Origin: Beroe forskalii
Lineage: Eukaryota; Ctenophora; Nuda; Beroida; Beroidae
Direction: 5' to 3'
Length of the DNA stretch: 64,000 nucleotides
Assembly (NCBI GenBank): GCA_011033025.1
Contig: WFMF01000274.1
Span: forward strand, 1-64,000
In this document: positions 35,595 to 46,418 of the stretch, piece after piece
Layout of the letters: each line of letters starts with the position of its first letter
How positions within the stretch are numbered: the stretch's first letter is position 1
Notes under the pieces: generated by a model
Databases searched by the model: none
What the model was told of the DNA's origin: nothing
Seen by the model: only the letters and a program-made list of their open reading frames with translations
Position numbers and translations under genes: made by a program

Positions 35595-36327
35595 GTATTG
35601 GCATGCGAGGTTCTTCACATTCTGTACTGGATAGTTGTGCAGCTTGTTGCTGACCTTGAGCAACTTACTGTATGATTAGCCTGGGACTGAATGTGGGGCT
35701 GACAGGCAGATGCCTGTAACCTCCCATTCATTTTAACTTCCACTTTCAGGTTTTAAATAGCATAACATTAAGATGTTTCACCCGAATTTAATAACACTCA
35801 TTGATCTTTTACCTCTACTGAACTCTTTCCTTTTCCTCCCCTTCCTCTAAACTGTGTTGCTCAGGAATCCGGAGTCCTGGGTGGCCCAGCCCTGCAGTTG
35901 TAAGCTGTGAGGGGGGTACGGGCCGAAACCCCTCCGTTTCCCTTTGTCACCTGCTGATGGTACACCTACATCGCAGATGGCAGGGAGACCTTACAACTGT
36001 AGGGTACTGTAACCGCTGATGATTCACAGTTTAGTCTCTTCCGCCTCTTATGTCAATCCTTGAATTAGAAAATCGATGTACAGTATTTTGTTATGTTTGT
36101 AGTATACCCATACACCTCTATAGATAAGACATTGGATTGAATAAACAATTATCAAGCTGATTAATGTCTACTGTCTCTAATAAACCATAATAGTGGGGAT
36201 GGAAAGCTGAATGTTGTATTTTTGTTATTAGCTTTTCCATTTATAAATCCTCCTGGTTTCAAACATTCACATTGTTTTATATCTATGTGTTTTATATCCA
36301 GCTCTATTAAAGGAATTAGAATCAAAG
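35595..36327. other. Probable 3' part of the truncated retroelement, then BCKDHA promoter region
   Basis: 35,640-36,060 has GC-rich segments (GGTGGCCCAGCCCTGCAG, GGCCGAAACCCCTCCG) and an imperfect inverted pair around CAGTTGTAAG/CTTACAACTG (35,896 and 35,990). They may be the element's 3' region. The ~200 bases before 36,328 should include the BCKDHA promoter; no clear box is seen. Confidence 0.4.
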
Positions 36328-39300
36328 ATGTCACTGAAAGCTATGAGACACCTGGCAAGATGGAACTGCATTCGACCTAAAAGTTCGGCCATGGCATCTG
36401 GTGTTGCAGGTCAATTCTGATTCCATCAAGTGTAATCGAGAATCATCTGTGAATGATCAAAATTAGATGTGTTGCTCTAACCAGATCCCTAGTTTTACAC
36501 GTGTGCCCCGTTTTGCAACACCCCTGGTTAGGGGGGGGAGTTTCACTGTCCCAATTGTCCCTGTCCCAATTCACTTTTTTTTGAGTTTGGGACTGGTTTT
36601 TGGGACATTTGGGACAATTGGGACAAACAAAAATTTGAAAAAATTAGTCATTTATCATTTTTTACATTGATTCAAGATTTTCTATCATTGAAATGAATGT
36701 TATATTCATACTAGTATACTAAGTTCATATTCTGGTTGTGTTTGTTTGCCGTAGTTAAGTGTTCCCACTTTCCTATCCCAAAACCTATGATGGGAAAAAG
36801 ACAGTGGCAGTTGCAACACAGCAAGTGCTGCTATGTAACAGGCTGTGAGACAAAAACACTAAACTGCCGCTCAAAAACACAATCATTTGAATCCCAGTTG
36901 TCTCTGCCATTTTTGTCCCAAATGTCCCATTTGATCCAGTCCGCACTTACTTTTTTGAGTTCCATTTGTTCCACTTTCTCTGTCCCATTTGTCCCAAATG
37001 TCCCAATTGTCCCAGTCCAAATTCACTTTTTCGAGTCCCATTTGTTCTATTTTCTCTGTCCCATTTGTCCCAATTGTCCCATTTGTCCCAAATGTCCCAA
37101 TTGTCCCAGTCCAAATTCACTTTTTTCGAGTCCCATTTGTTCTATTTTCTCTGTCCCATTTGTCCCAATTGTCCCATTTGTCCCAAATGTCCCAATTGTC
37201 CCAGTCCAAATTCACTTTTTTGAGTCCCATTTGTTCTATTTTCTCTGTGCCATTTGTCCCAATTGTCCCATTTGTCCCAAATGTCCCATTTGTCCCTGTC
37301 CCAATCCACTTTTTCTTGAGTTTGGGACAATTGGGACAGTGAAGTTAAAATAACTTCAATTTTGATTTCAGGGATCATTCTTCTTGAATTCCCAATTATA
37401 TAATGATCTATCAATTGTTTGACCAGGTTCAGCTGCAGTTTACACAGATAGTCTGGAATTCACGAACCCAAAAAGCATGCCTCAGATACCTACTTATAGA
37501 GTCCTTGATAGACATGGCTCCATTAAAAAAGGCAATGTAAGTTGTTTGTAAGTATATTAACTTAGATTTGTTTCCTTTTTTATTGATCAATCAGTATAAG
37601 GTGTCTTGGATTGTTACTAAATCATTTATTTCTGTACACTGAGATTGGACACATACTACCATAAACTTCATTATTGCATACCAAAAACTAAACATTCTAT
37701 TTAATAATTTCCAGGTACCATCAAGCTTATCAGCAACTCTTCTAGTAGAAATCTACAAAAAGATGCTTCTGCTGAGTAAGATGGATAAAATCCTCCTACA
37801 GTCTCAGCGTCAGGGCAGGATATCTTTTTATATGACCTGTAGTGGAGAGGAAGCTGCAGTTATTGGTAACTACTTGTTATGTACATTGGTAACTACTTGT
37901 TATGTACATTGGTAACTATTTGATATGTACATGAGTAGGTATTTTCAATAAGGGAGAATTCAATTTATCTTCCCTGTTGATAGTTTCTTGTTGTCCTTTG
38001 ATGCTTTTACATTTTAATCTAAAAGCAATTGAAATTTTATTACATCAAATTAATATGAAGCTTATCTTTTTGCAGCATATAACTCTAAAAGTCTAATTCT
38101 AAGATCCATAATCTCTACATCAAATTCAAATCATCTACAGGGAGTGCAGCAGCTCTACAGGATTCTGACACAGTCTTCACTCAGTACAGAGAAGTTGGCG
38201 TGTTCCTGTGGCGGGGTTTTACCCTTGATGACGTCATGAACCAGTGTTTCAGCACCCACAAGGTGATTATTGTACAGTTACTGCATGAAAAATACTTAGA
38301 CTTGCTGTAAAGTAGGGATTGCTTGTTTGATTTTGGGTGCTGCTATTATGATTTTAGACGACAGAATGGGAAGTGAATTTATGCATAACTTTTTGAAATA
38401 TCTGCTATTAATCCATGAACCTTGACTGATATTACTTCAGGACAACACAAAAGGTCGTCAGATGCCCATTCACTACTCTGCCAGAGAACACAACATCCAG
38501 TGTGTTAGCTCTACCTTAGCCACTCAAGTACCTAATGCTGTGGGATATGCATACTCCAACAAACTCAAGAACAAGAAATCGGTAGGAAGATTGAGTAGCT
38601 CTCTAGCAAGATTCCTCTGAATTAGAGCATTGAAATATTCCCAATATTCAATTTGAGATACAATCAATAATTTTACTTACACTCAAATTGCAACGTGTAT
38701 TGTCACATGTGTTTCTCATTTGTATTGTTACGAGACCCAATTCGTGACCCATCTTGTGAATCTGTCCGTGACCCATCACGAGATGTCGCCAGGTGACGGT
38801 GGCGTATTTCGGGGAAGGGGCTGCTAGTGAGGGAGATGTACACGCTGCAATGAACATGGCTGCTGTCCTGTGCTGCCCTACCCTCTTCATCTGCAGGTAT
38901 ATACAGGGGAAGCCGGAAGTGATTCTTTGCTATCAGCTTCTTAAATCAATCATTAAACCATGAGCAGTTGATAGTTTGTTGATTTGAAATTATCCACATA
39001 CTGTCTCCTACGCTTGATGACTTTTATAAAATAGTGTTATTCGTAGCTTATCCCCTTTGCCCCTATGCAAATCCTTCATTTTCCCATCATTATTCATTTC
39101 CCTTCAATCTACCTACTTTCAGGAACAATGGGTACGCCATATCGACGAGTACAAAAGACCAGTATTTCGGTGATGGAATAGCAGCAAGAGGAGCGGGGTA
39201 CGGGATTAGAACTGTTAGAGTTGATGGTGAGTGGTATAACGCGGCATAGTTCATTTGGTTACACGTTGTATATCACGCAGTGGTACACTACGATATCGTC

Positions 39301-40391
39301 ACTTTTTACCGGCTGAAAGTTGAACATATCGCTCATATCAAGCAATGAAAAGTTGATTCTTAAAAATGAACGTCACTCACAGATTGACATTCTCTAGCCC
39401 TCAACCTATCACAGATTGACATTCTCTTGCCCTCAACCAATCGCAGGTAACGATCTGTTCGCGGTATACCAAGCAGTAACAGCTGCTCGAGAGCTAGCTT
39501 TATCTGAGTCGTGTCCGGTGCTACTGGAACTGATGACGTATCGTGTGGGACACCACTCTACTAGTGACGACAGTACTGCGTACAGGTATAAGATTAGTCA
39601 TAAGTGGTATCGCGAATTTATATGGGAATGAAATTCTCAGTCACATTTCCAAATTAGAAGTTGAAAGCAGCTTGAAAATCCAAACGAAATTAGCTTAGAA
39701 ATGAGAAGTTTGCGCTTAGACGTAGGCTATTGGAGTATTGGTGATAAGGGTTAGCGTGAGAGTCGAGGGCTCAGGAAAATCGAAGTAAATTCTAACTTTG
39801 AACTTGCCGTTTGTTTATCTACGCGTAATGGCAAAGCTTTCAGATCCATAGACGAGGTGAATTACTGGAATACTCGTGATAGTCCCGTGGGTCGCCTGGG
39901 TCACTACCTCGTGCAACAGAAACTCTGGAGTGACGAGGAGGAACAGAGCTTTACTAAAGAGGCGAGGAAGTTTTCTTTTTATTATTTTTTAAAATTTTTA
40001 GATGCTAGGAGGTGAGGAACGTTTGATTTTCATTTTGATATATCAGCACCGATTTGAGCTAAAACTTGCACAATCGGAGTAAAGTTTGATCGCTTAATGA
40101 AGCCCACCGAAATGAATTCATTGACTGTAGATTCCATTGATCACTCTTCTCGCTGTTCACTAATTATTCTATTTAAACCCAACTAACTCCCCCTCCTTCC
40201 CCCAGTGTCGTAAGGAGATCATGGGAGCCTTCAACCAGGCAGAAAACACCCCCAAACCCTCACCCTACCTGGTGTTTGATGACGTATACGATACGATGAC
40301 GTCACAATTGGGTGAACAAAGGAGGAGTTTAGAGGAGCATTTGGAGGAATACGGAGAGAATTACAACTTGGATGAGTATGATATGAAATAA
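36328..40391 (+). CDS. BCKDHA: Branched-chain 2-oxoacid dehydrogenase E1 alpha subunit, 10 exons
   Basis: Exons 36328-36409, 37427-37536, 37715-37865, 38141-38262, 38441-38581, 38793-38896, 39123-39226, 39447-39585, 39844-39961 and 40206-40391 give 418 aa (human 445). The basic N-terminus ([20 protein letters not shown]) fits a mitochondrial targeting peptide. [12 protein letters not shown], the thiamine-diphosphate region [10 protein letters not shown] through RNNGYAIS (residues 208-243) and [11 protein letters not shown] are conserved. The regulatory loop [20 protein letters not shown] keeps both serines phosphorylated by BCKD kinase in mammals (here Ser309, Ser319). The subunit pairs with E1 beta to decarboxylate oxoacids from Leu, Ile and Val. 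Exon 9 is in phase with exon 10 only if its intron begins with GC (39,962), a GC-AG intron. All other junctions are GT-AG. Confidence 0.95.
36539..37345. mobile_element. Inverted-repeat element with internal minisatellite in BCKDHA intron 1
   Basis: The left end TTTCACTGTCCCAATTGTCC (36,541) matches the right end GGACAATTGGGACAGTGAAG (37,323) as an inverted repeat. Inside, about 36,950-37,300, a ~108-114 bp unit made of TCCCATTTGTCCCAAATG and a TTCACTTTTTTGAGTCCC spacer repeats three to four times. Frames across it read as Pro/Cys/Asn/Val- or Ser/Gln-rich repeats and are not proteins. A CTAACCAG-family fragment (36,476-36,535) abuts its left end. Confidence 0.8.
37862..37932 (+). repeat. 23 bp tandem triplication of the BCKDHA exon 3 donor
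   Basis: The donor ATTG|GTAACTACTTG at 37,866 lies in a 23-base unit repeated three times (ATTGGTAACTACTTGTTATG then TAC), giving further identical donors 23 and 46 bases downstream. Confidence 0.93.
39376..39446 (+). repeat. ~34 bp tandem duplication at the BCKDHA exon 8 acceptor
   Basis: CACAGATTGACATTCTCTAG is followed by CCCTCAACCTAT, then CACAGATTGACATTCTCTTG and CCCTCAACCAAT before the true CGCAG acceptor at 39,446. The first copy ends in an equivalent CACAG. Confidence 0.85.
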
Positions 40392-41750
40392 AGGGATTGT
40401 GATAGGGAAGGGACTGTAGGGAATGGGGCATTTCTCGGATTGTGTTATTGTAGGAGTTGTAGGGGATGAACTGAGATGGAAACGTATTCTTTGGATTCTG
40501 TTAGACTTGTTAAGGGAATTCCTTGGAAATTGTTGCTTAAGTGGGAATTCCTTGTTGACAATGTGCTGTATTTGTAAATGATTAATTGATATTAAAGCAA
40601 ATGAAACTCCAACATGAGGTACATTAGAAGCCTTACCACTTCTTGTAGTGGGTGTCAACCCCCACAGCATGGGTCGTAAACCACGCGTTTCACTTTGTTG
40701 AATATGAAGATATGGGGACTCAATCTAATGAGAAATGGGTCGGGATTCTGAGTTGAAGGGGTTAATTCGAAATTGGTTTGTATCAGTATTTCAGATTGGT
40801 AGCTTTTCGTGTTGTTGGATATTTCAGTCAGATCTTCAGATATTTGTGTACAGTTAACAGTTTTGGGTTAAAAACGTAAAATATTTCAATGTAAAGTTGA
40901 TAAATTAAACATAATATACATATCTTAAAATTCAGTAATTTACTGTTATAGCTATCCAGTTATAGTTACGCCTTTTTAGTTTCGTGTATTTCTACCCTCA
41001 TCTGTTTATTAACTGATAGTTATGCCGATGTATTCAAGCTGAACTGAATCTATGTATATGAATGATATCATGTATGAAACTTAGTATTTGTTAATTCATA
41101 TCACGTGTTTGATTTAGAAATCAGTATTTCAGATTCCCAATGATCAGATTTAAAATGATATGATGGCTGATGCCGGCAAATAGCGGTTTAAATGTTTGAA
41201 AACTTGAAAGTGATTAATTATCATGATTTAAATATACAGAATGGCGGTTATTGAGAAGACCTATTTATCTGTTCTGTCACTCAACTATCCACTTTGTCCA
41301 AGGCATGGCTCTACAGGATCACTTCACTGACCGATGGACTAGGAGGAGTCAAAGACTGTGAACTCTGGGGCTTGTTTTAATCGTGAGGGAATTTGAAGGA
41401 TTCTGCTACGTTCGACTTACTGTCGAAAGCAATCAACTGTGAAGCCTATGGTGAATAAATTTGATTCAGGATAATCATTCATTTCATTTGGTACAATAAA
41501 CAATGTTCTAAATAAATATTTCATTGCACAAGTATTGTAAATTAATAACAAAAAGCAGGAGTCATCATTCATTCATAGATTCGTTTTATCTCTTAGACCG
41601 TTTTGAGTGAGAATCATGCACACACATGAAATCCTTCCAGGAAAAACAACTGTTGATCACAAAGAAAGTGTTGATGTTCATTGGAGTACGACGTCCATTG
41701 GCGTGCACGTAAGTTGCAAGTTTATTTCTTAGAAAAACTTATTGGCACAT
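40392..41750. other. BCKDHA 3' untranslated and intergenic region
   Basis: Candidate poly(A) signals are ATTAAA at about 40,590 and AATAAA near 41,454 and 41,500. No other gene is seen. Confidence 0.4.
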
Positions 41751-41751
41751 T

Positions 41752-41922
41752 TTGGCACAATTTCCCATGGGAATCTAAACATTCGTGTCAGGCGCGAGGA
41801 AATTTTAGTAGAATTGTACGCGCAAATCTCATTTTTTCGTGCGGCGCGCGCGCGTGCAGTAAAATAATCTCTTCGCGCCTGACGACATCACATTAATTTC
41901 CTCCAGGGAATTGTGCCATTGA
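41752..41922. mobile_element. ~170 bp hairpin MITE
   Basis: TGGCACAATTTCCCATGG (41,753) pairs with GGGAATTGTGCCA (41,908), and GTGTCAGGCGCGAGG (41,785) pairs with CTTCGCGCCTGACG (41,872), forming nested inverted repeats around a CG-rich centre (GCGGCGCGCGCGCG). Confidence 0.7.
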
Positions 41923-42483
41923 CGCGTTTTTTAGTTTAATTTGTTCCCAATCTAATCAAATTAGGGTAGCATTATATTAGATTCCTTGTGCAAGTCATCA
42001 CTGGTCACTCACGGCATTTCCTCTCTTATTCATTGACTACCTACTGCCGGGGAATAATAAACTTATTGTGGAGTTGACCGCACTCCTGGATCATCAGCCG
42101 GGTCAGATCCGCGGCAGTGGGACCCCACACTGTGGGTTAGTGAATGGGGCAGGCACAAAGAGTATACCTTAGTGGTAGAAATTATGATGTGTACTCGGGG
42201 GATATCAGTGAGTAAGTGCAGAGACATATATGGTGAGAAAGTGCATTTAGCCAAATTTCAGAGATACCACCCACCCCATATTGCAGTTACTCACAATAAT
42301 CCAATTAATACTAAGTGATTTTTGAAAAAATTTTCAGGCACCACCCCAAAATATCGGCTAATTTGACTATTTAGACAGTTATGACAGAATTTTATTTCAA
42401 CAAAATGCAACATTCTGATGAATGGTAGATTTTACACGCTAGATCAGATCACTAAATACAAATTTCTGCCTTGATATAATAAT

Positions 42484-42769
42484 CAGGGGGCTGGCAAGCC
42501 CCCGCGGCGGGCAGCCTGAGGCCCGAGGGCCTGAAGGAGCATTGAACGGCGGTCCAAACAGTGCGAGGGCCGAAGGCCCGAGCCGTGAGCTCGAGGACCC
42601 GAAGGGTCCGAGGGCGAGCATGGACGGCAGACCTAACAGTGAGGGCCGAAGGCTGAGTGAGCCTGAGGACCCGAAGGGTCCGAGGGCGAGCATGGACGGC
42701 TATTCTAACAGTACACGAGCCTCCCGAGCATCGGGAGTGAGTTTCTTAACTTTGCTTGCCAGCCCCCAA
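42484..42769. mobile_element. GC-rich hairpin-array element nested in the 3.5 kb element
   Basis: Ends GGGGGCTGGCAAGCCCCC (42,485) and GCTTGCCAGCCCCC (42,755) are inverted. Between them is a series of hairpins: GGCCCGAGGGCC, GAGGGCCGAAGGCCCGAG and GAGGACCCGAAGGGTCCGAG (twice, with a duplicated GAGCATGGACGGC spacer). Frames over it on either strand are artefacts. Confidence 0.78.
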
Positions 42770-43654
42770 CTATATGTTTTCATGGATTCACCATATTTCA
42801 CGTTGAAATTTGAGCAAATTCCCGTTGCCGAAATCGCACTAAAATTTGAACATCACATGTTTAGGGGTCAAAGGTGCAACTGTCAAAATTTCAGGTCAAT
42901 CGGATGAAAAATGACCGAGTTATTACAACTTGAATATTGCCAAAATCGAGGGTGTTCTTGTTAAATTGGGTTACGACCATATATATACATACATATATAT
43001 ATACATATATATAGATATATAGAGGTATATACATATACGAGAGATGACGCTTTAGTGCGAGAAGTATACCCTATTTAAACGGCGATATCTCGGGAACCAT
43101 AAAAGATACAGAGCTCATCGACCCAGCGTTGTAAAGTAGAAAGATAGAACTTGCAGTTAGTGACCTTAAAAAACTATTTTACGTCATGATAATGACGTCA
43201 TAATGACGTCACAAAACTAAGAATTTCAAATGTCAATTTTCCCAAAAATAGGCGTTTTTCAACGCAATTTTTCGGTATGAAGCTTTCGAGATAGAAAAAA
43301 TGCTCCTGTTAGCGCAGAAAGGAAATTTAATGTACTTTCCAAAGATGTGGTCGAAAAGTTCCGGGCTCTACGGCATCATTGAGATATTTGCGATTGTTCG
43401 AAGCACTTTGACACGAAAAAATTTCCAAAAACTGGCAAATCTTGTGAAGCTAGTGGAGAGAACAGGACCACCCCAGAACTTCATCTTTGGATATGTTGTC
43501 GGTCATAGTCCCAACTGTGTAAATGAATGGGTCTCAGATAGCTCATCTAATTTTATGACGTAATTGTGACGTCATCAGTAATGCTAGGTAACGCGAATTT
43601 TTACGCGTGATTTGACGCCAAAATTCAATATCACGGCACAGAAAAAGGGTGATA

Positions 43655-43934
43655 TTTTTCCCAAAACCAAAAGGATTTGGTTGTGATGGTCCGCGGCGGT
43701 TTTAAGGCGTTCTTTACTGTAAAACCCATGATATGAGAAAGAACGCGACGGTTAAAACTGCCGCAACGGCACTTTTGATGCATCAAAGTTACGTGAATGC
43801 TGTATGTTTTATAAGTGACGTTGCAGCAGTTTTAACCGTCGCGTTCTTTCTCATATCATGGGTTTTACAGTAAAGAACGCCTTAAAACCGCCGCGGACCA
43901 TCACAACCAAATCCTTTTTGGTTTTGGGAAAAAA
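43655..43934. repeat. Near-perfect 280 bp palindrome
   Basis: The left arm 43,655-43,761 (starting TTTTTCCCAAAACCAAAAGG and ending GACGGTTAAAACTGC) and the right arm 43,826-43,934 are reverse complements with only a single-A length difference noticed. The loop is ~64 bases. There is no coding capacity. Confidence 0.94.
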
Positions 43935-45571
43935 TAAAAGTATAACTTTCTATTGGTTCACTAATACACCCGCTTAAACTATAAAATAGTGATAGGATAG
44001 GGATACTTAATATATATTACATGTATTGATAGCAATATGATCCCTACCATGTTAGGAATGTTTAATTTATTTTCTAATTTCTATAGTCCATAGAAGAAAT
44101 TATGAAAAAAATTATTATTCACGAGTCACGACAAGCTTTTATCATAAACTAGAGCGTATTACATACGTTGAATCTCAACCATAACAATGATTGTATGGAT
44201 CTGCACACAAGAAATTATGAATATTTAATAACCTAACCGTTTGATTTTACTATGGGAAAAACTGTTGATTGTTGAACATTCAACGAAAAAGTACACGCAC
44301 AACTTCGCACGGTGACGAATAGAAAGTCAGACTCAGTAGGTATGGACGTGTAGACGACAGAAAGCCGTATCAAAGTATCAATTCTGGGATTGGCTGGGAT
44401 TGGAAAAAGATTCTAATATCATTAAAGTTACTGTTACCATTCAGTATTTTGTCTCCAGACCGGCTCAGTACACGATCATCATCCGCGCCAAGTAGACTGT
44501 ATAGAGAGTATAGAGATAGTAATGCTGGTAATGCTGGTAATGTAGGTAATATGTATGTATGATACGGTGTAATCGTGTAATCAATATCTAAATGAACTGG
44601 CTAGATATAGTTCTAGATATATGTAGATATGTAGTTCTATAATTAGTTGTGACTTCAATTTTGAGATACAATCATATACCACATCGAAATGCTTTGAAAT
44701 ACCTATATTTACATCCCGACAAAGCTACATATATTGCGGTTTTTTGCTGCACTTACTCACAAATGAGTAAGTGATATTTGGCATGACCTTGGGACACCAC
44801 CCTTTTCAAAGAATTCCCTATGAGTAACTGCAATGTGAGTAACTGCATTTCTGAATTTTGGAGCACGACCACCACGTGAGTAAGTGGGCATAAGGTCTGT
44901 GCACTTAATCACTGATATCCCCCGGTGTACTTATTATGACGAATGAAATTATGATCGGTACTTATTATGATGGAAAAATTTTGGGATAAAAACAAACCTT
45001 TTTGGGATAAAAACAAACCTTTTTTGGAATGAAATTTCATTATTTTCGAACCATTTTACCCGGCCCTTTGAACCAAATTTGTCCAGAATCCTCCTAAAAG
45101 TAAAATTGGTCAAAAATCATGAAGCCTTGATGCCGGCTATTTTCTGACAAAATCATTTCTTTCAGCATGATTAACATCCATAATTGTGCCAACTTTCAAC
45201 AACATGGTGATTGGGAATTTAATGTTATGTGAATAACACGCCTGCACATTCACATATTGTTATTTGACAGATGTTGTTTTTTGATAAGGTCTGGCAGTAA
45301 GGTAGCTTATATTTTGAAGGTAAAGGCCTTGATGATAGGTATCTGTTTCTCAACTAATTGAGTGAAACTTCGTTATTTGTGGCAACTCCATGATATTGAT
45401 TTTGAGAATTTTGCTGATTGAAGTTGTATTACAAAGATATGAAAAGGGGGTAAGAGCCAAACATAATCTTGGGCAACATGGTCATCCTGGTTGTTTCAAC
45501 ATGTTTTCAAAAAGTCTAAATAATGGTCGAATTTTGAAAAAGTACAAATTATGATCTGTAGAAATTATGAT

Positions 45572-45648
45572 GTGTAGAATTTATGATGCGTACTAATTAT
45601 GATCATTTTGCGAAAATGATCATAATTAGTACGCATCATAATTTCTAC
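45572..45648. repeat. Subterminal palindrome of the 3.5 kb element
   Basis: GATGCGTACTAATTATGATC followed by ATTTTGCGAAAAT and its exact complement form a hairpin centred near 45,609, directly inside the right terminal repeat. Confidence 0.85.
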
Positions 45649-45689
45649 CACTAAGGTAATCCTCACTCTCCCCACTGTGGCCCCCATAG

Positions 45690-46105
45690 GGGACCGAGAA
45701 ATCGTACAATCCCTGAACTCTCTTCAGTCTGACAGGAGTTTTCCACCATTCCTTTCTCCAAATCCTCTGTCTGTACAGATATCTCCATCCCTTTCTCTGT
45801 GTTGTCATTCTTCAGAACATTCTTCAGCTTCTTTTTCAAGTAGTAAAGTCTTTGCTTTGGTATAAAGTTGCATTGTGGTCTAAAGTCTTTGATGTGGTTG
45901 AAGGTCTTTACTCCATTTCCAGTACCGTATCTGATCTTGGGGTTGTCTGACTGGAGCTTTCCACCATTCCGCTCTCCAGATCGTCCGTCTGTCCTGCGAA
46001 ATCCACCTTTTTCTCCATCGGAGACCGTTTTAGAGCATTCTTTAGCTTCTTCTTTAAGAATACCTCCATCTCCGAGAATGTCCTGTCATTCGTCAGCTGA
46101 TCTTG
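45690..46105 (-). repeat. Extra tandem copies of a membrane-protein tail cassette
   Basis: Downstream of the 110-aa membrane protein, its cytoplasmic tail is repeated. Copy 2 (about 45,907-46,100, offset 163 bp) encodes FSEMEVFLKKKLKNALKRSP and VESSSQTTPRSD. Copy 3 (about 45,690-45,845) is diverged (KKKLKNVLKND, EKGMVENSCQTE). Because 163 is not a multiple of three, copy 2 is out of frame with copy 1. Confidence 0.85.
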
Positions 46106-46418
46106 GGGTTGTCTGACTGGAGCTTTCCACCATTCCGCTCTCCAGATCTGTCTGTGCTGAGAAATCCACCTTTTTCTCCGCTGGAGACCGTTTCAGGGCA
46201 TTCTTTAACTTTTTTTTCAAGAACACCTCCATTTCTGAAAATGTGCAGTCATTAGTCAGCTGAAGTTGAGTGATTTTAGCCACACTCTGGTTCAGCTTCC
46301 TCACCGACATAATTGCATATTTCTTGGCGCTTGTAATCAGGTGGACGAAAAGTCCGAGTAGGCACAGGGCCATAATGAGGATGAAGGAGGAGATTACGAT
46401 CATTGTCTTGTCTTCCAT
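46086..46418 (-). CDS. Small single-pass membrane protein (110 aa), unknown family
   Basis: From ATG 46418 the protein is MEDKT, a hydrophobic helix (about residues 6-29, IVISSFILIMALCLLGLFVH), then a basic and polar tail with FSEMEVFLKKKLKNALKRSP and a Ser/Thr/Gln-rich end (VESSSQTTPRSADE). There is no cleavable signal, so topology is probably type III or tail-facing-cytosol; that is inferred from the positive residues after the helix. The open frame extends 5' to 46,655, but this part looks like leader sequence. The terminal ADE and stop arise from reading into copy 2 of a 163 bp duplication, so the original tail was probably longer. Family not recognised. Confidence 0.6.
   Translation of the reverse strand: MEDKTMIVISSFILIMALCLLGLFVHLITSAKKYAIMSVRKLNQSVAKITQLQLTNDCTFSEMEVFLKKKLKNALKRSPAEKKVDFSAQTDLESGMVESSSQTTPRSADE

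Larger units (their letters stand above)
42167..45656. mobile_element. 3.5 kb composite inverted-repeat element with TA target duplication
   Basis: The left end CCTTAGTGGTAGAAATTATG matches the right end CATAATTTCTACCACTAAGG exactly; with the following ATGxGTACT the terminal repeat is about 28 bp with one mismatch. A TA flanks each end (42,165 and 45,657), as in Tc1/mariner-type insertions. Subterminal inverted copies also occur: CGGGGGATATCAGTGAGTAA (42,197) against TCACTGATATCCCCCGG (44,908). The interior holds other insertions (42,484-42,769 and 43,655-43,934) but no transposase, so it is non-autonomous or decayed. Confidence 0.82.

Noticed and set aside
36736-37353. 205-codon frame with repeated Pro/Cys/Asn/Val blocks
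   Set aside because: It runs through the TGTCCCA minisatellite in BCKDHA intron 1; three overlapping frames are open at once.
42439-42907. Frames over the GC-rich hairpin array
   Set aside because: Gly/Pro/Arg/Ser repeats arise from the duplicated hairpins and occur on both strands.
43300-43563. 87-codon frame inside the composite element, with plausible amino-acid mix
   Set aside because: No recognisable motif, no splice context, and it sits in non-autonomous repeat sequence.
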